DNA of 64,000 nucleotides from Pisolithus tinctorius (Eukaryota > Basidiomycota > Agaricomycetes > Boletales > Pisolithaceae). How positions within the stretch are numbered: position 1 is the first letter of the stretch; every line of letters starts with the position of its first letter. The stretch is from assembly GCA_024663395.1 (NCBI GenBank), contig JANFAH010000003.1:3968001-4032000 (forward strand), in the 5' to 3' direction. Positions 12,113-22,335 of the stretch are shown in pieces. The position numbers were made by a program, and so were the translations under genes. A model generated the notes under the pieces. The model was not told the origin of the DNA and searched no databases. It saw nothing but the letters and a program-made list of their open reading frames with translations.

Positions 12113-13753
12113 CCGTGCTCATGTTGGCCATCTGAAAATTCAACATGTATTATGAACATCTTGCAAAACTATATGATGTGTCATCCGGCATCCCCCTTCC
12201 TTTGCTGCTCCCAACAAAATTAGCTGAACTACATAATGACCAATCCCTCTTTGAAGATGTTTGGATCACTCCCTCTATCAGAGAAATCCCACAGTGGTTG
12301 CAAGACTCTGATGTGAGAGAGGGCATTAGAGCAGTCCTGAAGACTGACTGCTGTCTTGAAGAACAACACCACCTTGGCATGGAGGCTGACAACATGTGCT
12401 GATGGTTTGGCAGTGAGCTGTGTGCCATCAAGCTTGCAATTCAGCAGCCAGAAAGTAAGTCAAGGTACCACTGATTATATTCAGGATCTAAAGATCTTTA
12501 AGATTCTATGTACTCTCTGGTTCTTCAATAACATCGCAAATCACTGGCCAAGATGCAGGAAAGGTGGCCCACACCATTGGCCTCCACAGTTTGTTATGCA
12601 AGTCAAGCCCACAGTGCGCAGGCTATTTCCACTTCCCTCACTGGTACCCCCGCCCCTCTTGAGCTGCGATGGCTGCCACCTATTCGATGTGATGTATCTG
12701 CAGATGTCCTTAGCAAGGCAGACTCCATGTTACCACTGACTGACATTGATGCAGGAGAACATGTTTTGGACCCTGATCAGACTGCATTCACAGACATTCT
12801 TGAAGATGTACCATCCAATGCTGATGAAGATGGTTTGTCTGACAATGATGAGGATCAGAAAAAGATTCATAACATGAATCTTGTTTGGGAAATTCCCTTC
12901 ATAAGTTCCATTCAAGCGCACAAGTCCTGACTAATTTGCTACACAGATCCCCATGGTTGATACAATCAATGTCCACAATGACCTGCCTCTTGTCCATGGT
13001 GTTTATGCAAGGCATGTCCAACAATCACAGGATGGTTTTCCTCAGTACATCTTTGAGCTGGATGACTATGAGCAGCTCGCTTCCGCCACCGGTTTGCTCA
13101 ATGATAGCTGTATCAATGGCTGTGCTGCACTACTCTACTCAGAATTTCTGTCGTTGAATGCCACATGGTGCGTGATACTGTCAACTCATGATCTCCCCTG
13201 CATTTGATACCACACTGAAGACAACATTTTGTGGCACAACACCTCATGAACATGTTATTGGGAGAAACCCATCTGGATACTCCCCATCCATCGACCATCC
13301 CCAGTCAGCCATTGGGTCATTTGCATTGTCAAGTTTACTTCAAAACAAATACTCCTTTTTGACAGTCTCACAGAACAAAAACCTTGGAAATGCGATGTCA
13401 AGGTATTCTGTCATGTCTGTCTAGTGTTCTTACTGATGATTCACAGGATATTGCCCATCTCGTCACTTGCCTGTCCCTCATAGCCTCGAAGAGGCTTGGA
13501 ATTCCTCAGAGAGATTTTGGAAGCTGGTCTGAGCACCCCATTGCAGTAAGTACTAAAAATACATGCAAAAATGGCTCCATTATCAAATTACTAGCTCGGC
13601 CCTCTGCAATCAAATGGGTACAACTGTGGACTTTGGGTTTTGGCTCAGGTCACAGCAGTTCTGTGAGGCTGCAATGTTACAAACTTGTGTGAGGCGGATA
13701 TGCACAATTTTTGTCATTATCTCCAACATCTTATACTTCGCATACCAGTGTAA
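12113..13753 (+). pseudogene. C-terminal remnant of a KDZ-type transposase with Ulp1-like protease domain
   Basis: The gene fragment starts at the gypsy-1 edge, so its N-terminal transposase part is missing. The first part shows IPQWLQDSDVREGIRA and a CLEEQ segment, which I recall (unverified) from KDZ-Ulp1 fusion proteins of Agaricomycetes. The protease part follows. A His segment lies in GHLHCQVYF (about 13315-13340), the Asp in FDSLTEQKPWK (codon at 13361), and the Cys in NGYNCGLWVLA (codon at 13625), matching a Ulp1 His-Asp-Cys layout. It is dead: the frame changes between His and Asp, and TGA stops replace CGA at about 12135 and at 13664. The TAA at 13751 fits the family's natural end. 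Confidence 0.78.
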
Positions 13754-14233
13754 CTATGAACTACCTGCATAATAATCCCTGCCATTTTCCAATTCCAATG
13801 CTTCTTGTGTAATATGGTAGATATCCTGAGCTTGCCACTGCAGCCAACATGCTGCCATTTGAATGTTGCAGTTGTCTGACATGCCAGGACCCCCAATAGT
13901 ATCATATACAGCTGACCATTGCACTAACTTCTCTGCAATATTGCCTATCAGTTCAGTGAACACCTGCTGATGGTCTCCATTTTCAAGACATTTCGCTCAA
14001 TGAGTATCTGCTTCTCCTAACAGCCTTGCATGTTGCCTGAGCATGACATCCACCAGATTGCACATAAACTTTTGTTCTTCCAGTGTTGGGTCTGGCTCAG
14101 CATGCATATACAGAGGCTCTCTTTCCCACTTAAGTAGATCTGATTCATCCAAAGCATCAGTGCTCTCAGTGGCTTCCAGAAATAGGGGTGACATAGGTAG
14201 AGGTATTGTCGCATAGGTGATAAGAGCTGGCAG
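13754..14233 (-). pseudogene. fragment of an unrecognised minus-strand gene
   Basis: Two adjacent minus-strand frames (14239 to 13997 and 13963 to 13754) read as one acidic helical product with few low-complexity runs, separated by a stop. It is convergent with the KDZ-Ulp1 remnant and is cut at its upstream side by the LTR-like repeat that starts at 14234. I do not recognise the family. Confidence 0.35.
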
Positions 14234-15725
14234 TGTCACACACCAAAGGTGTTTGGTGAGGTGGACATGGATACAGCTGATGAATGGAGATGAAGACCAT
14301 AGCTCTCATGTGAAGAAGGACAGCCAGATATGTTGGTAGTCATCCCTTGCACAAGAACAAGTCATCAATGCCAAAGAAAAAGAAAGGAGAAAGCAAGTTA
14401 AGTGCTGGTTAAAATTCTTAAGCACCTGTGTATGGCATTCCAGTTTTTGACATATCTCTGCCATTTCTGCAGATACCAAAACCATTCCCACACTCGCTCG
14501 TAGTGCTCAGCCATGCGATCCTACCTTCCAAAATTGGAAAGGATTTGTGCACTCCACATGTTTCTACAGCACTCCCTCCAAAAGACGCTCATTTCACTAA
14601 TTCTTCTGATATGGCTGCCTCCACATCAATTGTTTTGCTTGTCCCCTTTGCTAGGGACCATGGCTACATATATCTACCAGGAGTTCCTACCAGCTTCCAT
14701 CCTGAAGTGTCCTGGTACATCCCATCCTTGTCTGCTCCCTCTCAGCCCATCCAGCTTGGACAGCACATTCTTTTTGTCAGTATGACCTCTAGGAGGACGT
14801 TCTTTGGTCGCCTCAGGTCTGTCATTTGCTTGGAAAGGTCTTATGTGGTTGTTTCAGTCTCTCTGGTCCAAGAAGCATATGGATCCTTCCTCCCTGCTCC
14901 CTGCAACGTCTTCATACCAGTCTCATCCATCATTCTCCCAAAATTGCGACAGCTACAGTATAATCTACTGTTCTCTACTCTCCCTGATCGCATCCATGAC
15001 GAGTATGATGCACATCTTGCCTCCTTATTGCAAGATACAGCAGAAGATGCTCCCCCTTCATCCTCTCTTCCATCAGAGCCTCATTCATGAAGTTTTTATT
15101 TGCTTCACTGAGAGGATGGTTTGGGGGGGAAAGTTGTGATCCCCTATGCTCCTGTCACCCCACAGACCCCCAAAGCTTGATCCCTGTTGACATCTGACTC
15201 ACCCTGTCTGCTTTTGGATGTACTGTATCGGTATCAGATTGGCACTGCCTCTCTGTCATCCCACTTTGGCCCAAAGGAGATCTCTTTGAGATGTGACATG
15301 CACAGCCTCCCCCTAATGTGATTCCAGTGTGCTTTCCCAGTTCCTGACATTACTTGACTCATACTTTGACATTCTGACTGTCCTTGACTCACCTATTGCC
15401 AATACTTACCAATCTTTTGACTTTGCTTACTGATTCTTCACTTTTTGGCTTACTTATCCTTACCAGTGCTTACCAATGCTTTCCAAGACAATTACCCATT
15501 GCTTACATTCCTTACTCATCAGTTACCAATCACTTACCAAGTGTTTGCACCTTGTTTTCCATAGGCAACACCCCTGTACTGTATATAAATCACTGTACTT
15601 AGATAGCTAAAGAAGAAGAAGACATCAGAGAGCCCCTCTTGCTTGCATTTTATCATCACTCAGTGAATCATTCATCAGTTTCAATAGTTGAGACTTTATT
15701 AAGGGTCTAGCTATCATCTACTTTG
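14234..15725 (+). repeat. LTR-like repeat with embedded ORF, copy 1
   Basis: It starts TGTCACACACCAAAGGTG exactly like copies at 25079 and 31266. Identity with copy 3 can be followed to about 15725. It holds a 159-codon ORF, then a CT-rich stretch of tract words such as TTACCAAT, then a TATA box (TATATAAATC, about 15580). This order (ORF, TATA, short tail) looks like a U3-R-U5 LTR. The right end is not fixed: homology to copy 3 fades and a real LTR end could lie as far right as about 15915. The alternative is a non-LTR repeat of unknown class. Confidence 0.6.
14611..15090 (+). CDS. conserved 159-residue ORF inside LTR-like repeat, copy 1
   Basis: The ATG at 14611 opens 159 codons; the frame is open further upstream, but the first ATG conserved in all three copies is used here. 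The product has a hydrophobic core with shared stretches FARD.GY.YLPG, LGQH, VSMTSRRTFFG, LERSYVV, EAYGSFLPAPC and FIPVSSIILP, then an acidic and Pro/Ser-rich tail. Copies 2 and 3 have ORFs of exactly the same length (480 bp with stop). Substitutions against them are mostly conservative (Val/Ile, His/Asn). I do not recognise the family. At codon position 14947 this copy keeps CGA (Arg). Confidence 0.6.
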   Translation: MAASTSIVLLVPFARDHGYIYLPGVPTSFHPEVSWYIPSLSAPSQPIQLGQHILFVSMTSRRTFFGRLRSVICLERSYVVVSVSLVQEAYGSFLPAPCNVFIPVSSIILPKLRQLQYNLLFSTLPDRIHDEYDAHLASLLQDTAEDAPPSSSLPSEPHS

Positions 15726-17387
15726 CTTATTATCATCTATCATCAATCTACTTCACTCCAAGTCCTCCCTGAGCTCAGTGCAGCTCAGGACATCGAATTA
15801 AGTCACCATCCATCCTTCTGTAGGCTGACAGCAGTCTACCCTATCACATTCTATCACATTCCTGCTCCTTCTTCATCAGGAGCATCCCCAATCCTCAGCA
15901 CTCATCTTTGAGTGTTATAGCTTGCAAAAACCCACCCAAATCGAAGGTTCTACCATCTAGGTACTGCATAGGCACACCACCACTCGCTCTTTTTGTCTTT
16001 TGTGTTGGTTTTGGTTGGTTTCCACCACTGAACCTCACTTTGACTCACAGCGGGAGGGATGGGACAGGAAATGACACCAGGATGGATGATACTTGACACA
16101 GATGGAATCATCAAATGGAGAGCATCTTTACTGAGATGGTGTCCAGCACACTTGTGGTATTCACAGTGATTCTGAGCAGGTCGTAGTTCTTTGCCTCTGA
16201 AATGTGTTGTAATTGAGGACTGAGCTGTAGAAACACAGGAATAATTACTTTGTCAATGCATAGATGGCCTTCTGTCTGCATTCAGTGGCCTGTCTTTCAT
16301 GTAGAGTGAAGTATTTAGCAGTGCATCCCATATAACTGCAAAGTTCAGTAAGGGACAATTGGCTAACTCAAGTCAGTTGTGACACATTGGTAAAGTACAA
16401 AACCAGAGTACTACACACTTGCTGCCAAGTATCAGATGGTCACAGTTAGGATAAATTGTAGCATAACACATATGAATTGTGGTGACATTCATTGGGGGGG
16501 GAAATAGTGCAACATTTCTGACTCTTTCTGCCTGCGAAAACACATTTGGTGGTGTTCTAGCTATGTTTTCCTTTCAGTAGGAAGGCTATTCAGATTGTGA
16601 TTGGCTACTGTTATTGCACACCGGTTTGACACATTTCCTCAGCATTCCAAGTTGCACTCCAAGTCCATCCTTAGCACCTTACCACTACTGATCACTATTT
16701 GTAGATGACCCACAATGACCACTGCTATGGTCATTCTGCCCAAAAGTCGAGTAGAAGGGTTCAGGATATTTTGCAATCCAGGGAAAAAATCACAGCAAAC
16801 ACTCTCACATTCTTACCTAGAGCCTCTCCGCACCCTCTCCAACCTCTCCATTCAAAGTTTGCCATCACCATCTCAAGACAACTCCTTGGCTTGGAATTAT
16901 TATGTCCCTTCTCCTTCTTTGAAAGCTTCCGACTGCCTTACTCTTGAGATGCCTGTTGTGATCCTCACTAGATCTGCCACAATGCTCATCTTGCATAAAG
17001 ATGGTGCACCAGTCCTGGTTGTACTTTTCCTCCATTCACCAATCTCTGTGCAACTGGAAATTTTTGCAACTTTGGTTTGTACTATCTATCCTGTATCTCA
17101 CACTATCTGATGTCATTCAGAAAAAAATGTGAGGTTCTAGCAAGTCAGGAGTGCTTGACCCTCTGGGTAGTTCCTTGCGACCTGCATCAACATGCCTGGA
17201 CACTCTCCTGGCGTATCCAGGACAATCTACAAGCACACAGGATGATTTTGTCATCATCCAGGTTGGGGGTGGTTGCTGCAATCCATCACCAGCCCTGGTG
17301 GTGACTCCAACATGTCTCTGCCAGAAAATCAAGGCAACCACTTGAGACACCAGTCTAGTTCATGAGGCATCACTCCACCAAGGTCAT
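15726..17387. other. repeat-derived stretch without a convincing gene
   Basis: It has short ORFs on both strands. A minus-strand frame at about 15930-16190 without a start contains a short Cys/His-rich piece (HCEYHKCAGHH), possibly the continuation of the gene interrupted at 14234. A plus-strand frame at 16715-17110 is hydrophobic and unrecognised. Nothing firm is supported. Confidence 0.35.
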
Positions 17388-20300
17388 TTGCCCCCAGTCG
17401 AACCCCCAATGTCTCCAATGGGGGGTTCCCAAGATGCTGACGATGATATCGATCCTTTCCTGTCAGAACCCATTATCTGGCCTACCCTGACGGTTTGGTC
17501 AGACATCTCCCTCGGTATGGCTGCCAGTGAGTCATTTACTGCTTTTGAAGGACGCTTCCACTATTTATATCAATCTAGTTGCCGAAGGTGATGACACACC
17601 ACATCCTGGGCCTGGACCCTCTGCCCCCCCTCTCAATACCCCAGCAGCACCATCCAAGACCCCTCCCAGCAGACCCTCTCCCCCCCCTCTCAATACTGCA
17701 GCAGCGCCATCCAAGACCCCTCCCCATGGACCCTCTCCCCCCCCTCTCAATACTGTGGCAGCTCCATCCAAGCTGCCTCCCCACCAACCTTCTGTACCCC
17801 CTCTCAATTCTGCAGCAGTGTCATCCAAGCAACTTCCTGGTTTATCAGTGCCCATAGTTCACAAGCCACATTCTACATCAGTGCTAACTCGCACCCATGG
17901 TTTGGCTCCATCTTCAGCTCTGGATAGGTTGGGCTTTGAGCCTACAGAGAGTTTTGTTGCCATCAACAATGTAAGTACTCATCACCCCCAGACAATCATC
18001 TAATCATTTAATATTGTCAGACTTCCAAGATCGTTCCACCTTCTGATATGTCATCGATTACTTGTCCAGAGTCACCCACTCCTTGTTGCACCACTTCCAG
18101 CCCTTTGCAAGGACACGATCAGCCATCACCTCTACCCTCTCAAGAAAACATGCTCAGTGTCAAGACTGATGGGCATGATGGGGATGGCAATGATGGTCTA
18201 TATACTCATGGGAGGTTGCCAGCCACCACTATAGATGAATTCAATGAGGGCTTTTGGCAGGTCAATGAAATATTCAGCAAGCTCAGGGAAAGTTGAGGAA
18301 TGCCATGGCAACAAGTCAAGGACCACTACAATCACCAATATTCTCACTCAAACATGCAAAATCTTTGGAACATGTACTCGGCATATTTTGCAAAGAACTC
18401 GGAATCTGAACTTGCCCAGCTCCCTCAGGGCAACCACACAATTGAAGGGAGCCCCTCCATAGATATTAGGAAACAGTGTTATGCATGTTTCAAAGTATAC
18501 TCAGAAAACTATATCAACATCCTGGAAACATGGAAGGAGTCAGAAGAACTGCAAGATTTAGGCGGAACAGTCACTCAGCATCAGCAACTTTTCAACAAGT
18601 CCATGAAGAATCTAGATCACATTGTAGGTGTTTCCTAGGCATCTTACTTATAGTACATGCTGAATGCTTTCTCTTATAGTTCACCAGGCTCTCAAAAGTG
18701 CATGGGATCAAAGGCATGTACATGTTGGCTGGGAAGATTGTGAATCAAGATGTTGGACTTGCCCACACCTTCACTACAGAAGGCACTGAAGGAGTAAGTC
18801 ACTGTGTGATGTGTTTCAATACCATGTACTCAATATTCATTTTATAGTTCTTTCATTCTCATTGTCATGCAGATACTGATGAAATCATCGGGCATTTCAA
18901 GGCACATATATAGTAAGTAGTGTTGGTGTTAGTGATTCACCATCTCATATCTTTTATTTAGCAACAAGGTGTCTCTTGACAGTTTGGCTGAAGTCTTTGA
19001 AGACTGCACCAAAGAAGCTAAGGAGGTAGTCGCTTGCAGAGGAAAAGGGAAACAACACACTGTCAATGTCAAGAAGGATCAGTCTGACAACAAAGTCGAG
19101 ATTATCAAAAATAGCGAGCAACCTGATCATGATCAAGTCAAACAATATCTTAGAAAGCTTATCGGTGTGTCCTTCCAATATTAGCTTTCCTAGTCATCTA
19201 ACAATTCTTAAAGAAAACTTTGGATTCAAATGGGCATCCCAAAAGCTATTTCCCTGGAAGTCTCTCCCAAATCAGCTGGCAGGCAGCACACTCGTCATGT
19301 ATAACTGGCCAGCAGATGTTATCTTCCCAGGTGAGGAACACTGCAGCAAGGCATCTGGGAAAGGGATCTCGGACCTCACATGTGCAGACTGTTCTAAGCT
19401 CGTTGCTGTGCTTGTGGACACTAGCAAAAGCAAACTCTGCATCCAGCACAACCCCAAAAACAAAAGTATGTCCTCTGTTTTTTTATGGTCAATGAGTACT
19501 AATGCAGCTATAGCAAATCTGCTAACATCCAAGAGTCCAGTTATCATCAGCACCCTGCCATCATTTGACTCAAAACTGCCAAGGGGAAAGCAGATCTTCT
19601 GTAGTCTCGCAGTTGACCACCTCAGACCAGCTCAACTCCTTGATCAATCTGCCACTCGCGTCAAGAAGACTAAGCTGAAGAAGGCCACACTTGCTGGAGG
19701 TGATGTCGAGAAGGGAAACTCAGCCACCATCAATGCTTCTGACAGCGTCGAAGAGGTTCCTACAGCCAAGCCTGGTACTTCCACCACCACCTCTGGGGCG
19801 CAGCTCATGGGTGTATTGCATCCTCAACGGTCTTCCAAGTCAAAAATCACAATGACTTCCAAACTTGTCATCTCCAACAATAGCTCAATCTCTGAAAGCA
19901 AGTTGCCCAGCAATGACTACCTGCCTGATCAACAATCCCAAGGTGTCCAGGACAGTGAGATGGATGTAGACAATGGTGAGGTCAAAAGGAATGGTGCTGA
20001 GGACGGTGACTCTGACTATGTGCAAGAACCATTGTCATGTAAGTGTAAAGTCAAGGGCCATGAAGTGGGTGATCTGAAGCAGAAAAGGAATGTCTCACCT
20101 TTGCATAGCAAGGGCCACATATCTAAATGGAGCAAGACCATAAGGTTCAAAGGCTCATTGGCTCCTACAACCAGTAGCAAGGCCTGCCATCACATTCCTT
20201 GTTCACCGACGTATATTTCATCAGAAGAGGATGCTTCTGTGTGGAGAGGTACTCGATCTGATGTTCCACTGGATGCTCACAAGGAGTCCATTCAGACTGT

Positions 20301-21436
20301 GTGGGTGCTCACCCCTCCAATCATTCCCAACTCTGCTTGTCATACTGACATTCCCAGTTCTGCAAAGGAACATACTTCATGTGATGTTCAGGACTCTCAC
20401 AAGAAGGCTGTCAACATTCCAAAGGCAATCATCCCTACTATTACCCCAGGTGGCTTTGTTGATTGCAATATCTCACCTACTGACTCTGATAATATGTCTG
20501 TCCCCATCACTTCTCACTTGAACCCTCTTCTGACACCATTATATCCAGTTTGCCAGACACTTCTGGGATGTCCTACAGCATCCCCAACAACTTATCTGAT
20601 GCTCCTGGAACTGTAGGTGGCAATAGCGCTCACTCGCATGATACTCCTGGAGTGACAGGCAATAATTTTAGAGGTGTGTACAGTTACCTCAATTATGTGC
20701 ACTACTAATGAGTCATCACTATCGATTGTCTAGCCCTGAAATTGGTTATGCCAGCTGCAAGAAGCCCAGATACTCATGATGCCACTGACCTTTTTACTGG
20801 ACAGGGTGACAGACCAACTGCCCCCTCAGACATGGACTTCTTCTCCCATTGTACGAGTGACACCACCACTGGATTGGGTTCATTGATTCCACAGCCATCC
20901 CACTTAGAACCCCCAGCAATCTATGTCAATCCACTGACAACAAGTCAAGCAGAGCGCCTGAGGCCTCGCATTGTGCAGGGTGGAACCCATTCAGGTGATG
21001 AGCCTGAACCATTTAACCTTCAGCACCAGGCATTTCCCAAGTTGGATGAGCCAGGATTATCTGGTGAGTGTCTGTCTACAGTGTCTGCAAGACTTTTGGC
21101 TGCTGAGGAAGGTTGTTTGCCCACAATTAAAGGAGAAGCTGATGGTCCCCAGGGAAGCAATCACAGTGGGCACTCCAATCTGACAGTGGGTGGAGTTCAT
21201 CTGCCCCGCCCTTACCCCGCTCCCCATCCTATATCTCACCAAGAGTTGTTTGTCCATCCATCTCAGCAACACGGTTTCGTTGATCGGCTCCCTGGGCCTG
21301 GAGTGCCACCATGGCAGATGCTGGGTGCACCATATGATTACAATGCTGGCTTACACAGAGGGTGGTACAACCATCCAGCAGCTCCTTACCATCCCACATA
21401 TCCCCCACCCCATCTTGCCTACCATGGCTCGTATGC
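17388..21436 (+). pseudogene. multi-exon gene of a repetitive basidiomycete family, interrupted by gypsy-2
   Basis: Exons can be joined by short GT-AG introns: about 17388-17528, 17580-17970, 18028-18624, 18681-18790, 18848-18912, 18961-19165 and then long Ser/Pro-rich exons to 21436. The middle part gives IVNQDVGLAHTF and TDEIIGHFKAHIYN, then PGEE and KGISDLT. I recall this arrangement from a large repetitive family of unknown function in Agaricomycetes (memory only). The N-terminal part has a 19-residue proline-rich repeat. Damage: TGA at 18294 where CGA is expected, a frame change near 20530, and the insertion of gypsy-2 at 21436. The tail may continue at 34371-34608. No function is proposed. 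Confidence 0.55.
17620..17847 (+). repeat. 57-bp tandem repeat coding a 19-residue proline-rich unit
   Basis: The word TCTCAATA recurs at 17631, 17688, 17745 and, as TCTCAATT, at 17802, giving an exact 57-bp period over four units. In frame each unit reads like PPPLNTAAAPSKTPPHGPS. The multiple-of-three period fits a real coding repeat. Confidence 0.85.
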
Positions 21437-22118
21437 TGTGGGGAGTCGAAACTCCCTACACTACTTCACGTGCGAAAGAACACATTGGGTGATGGGTATG
21501 CACATCATAGTTCACACAGATTGTTGAGTCATCAAGTTGCATATGAGATCACATGCGTCAACTGTCAATGCTTGCTCATTGATACAGGCGGCTGGTCATG
21601 TGAGCCTATCGAATAGCCTCACCAAACTCAAGTGACCCTCGATGGACCCGTCTCGAACCCTGCAAAGTCCTTACCATCGCGTTCCCACTTCACTTCACTC
21701 ACATTGTCCTTGTTCAGCACACTGCTCAGTACCTGATCAATTCTTCTCTCTTGCTGTCATTCTGTCAGGGACCCTGTCCATAGGCTAGCATCGCTTGTAG
21801 AGGCTACCCTGAGTTCACTTGTTCCCTCCCTGAAAAACCCTTCTGCTTCCATTACACTATTTAGCTAGCAGGTACTGTACAGTAAAAACAACTTGGAAAA
21901 ACCCACTTAGAACTGAATTAAAAAGATTCTCTGCAAGAACACAATGTCGAAAGACACCTTGTGATGACCTCGACAGTTCATATTCTCCAACCCTCTTCTT
22001 CTCACCTCCCTTTTTGCTCTTGTGCTAGTCTAGGTTCCCTTGGGACAATCCCAGGCAGACTCACCGACTCGCCTTCAGCCTATCACCATTCCTGCTGGGA
22101 GAGTTTTCGCCCCCCACA
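21437..22118 (+). repeat. 5' LTR of gypsy-2
   Basis: 682 bp, TG...CA ends, same length as the 3' LTR. Most differences from the 3' LTR fall at CpG sites; the CpG-poor right half is almost identical. Confidence 0.95.
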
Positions 22119-22123
22119 ACTTT

Positions 22124-22141
22124 TGGAGCCCACTGTGAGGG
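22124..22141 (+). promoter_or_regulatory. primer binding site of gypsy-2
   Basis: TGGAGCCCACTGTGAGGG begins six bases after the LTR. It matches the gypsy-1 site except for CA against TG in the middle, again a CpG-type change. Confidence 0.65.
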
Positions 22142-22335
22142 AGCCTTAGTTCTAGCTCTAGAGTTTTAACTCCCTCCTCTTCTCTATCCTGGATCTCGAT
22201 GTCCTTGTCGAACCTCTAAACAAACTTTCTATCTCATCCCCCCAGTCATCAGGCTCTGATGAACCAAACAGAAGAACCCCATTCCTCTTTGTGCCACAAA
22301 ATACACCTATCCCACCCCTTTCTACACTCGTTGAA

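Noticed and set aside
17565..17855. Gly-rich protein on the minus strand
   Set aside because: It is the shadow of the plus-strand proline-rich repeat.
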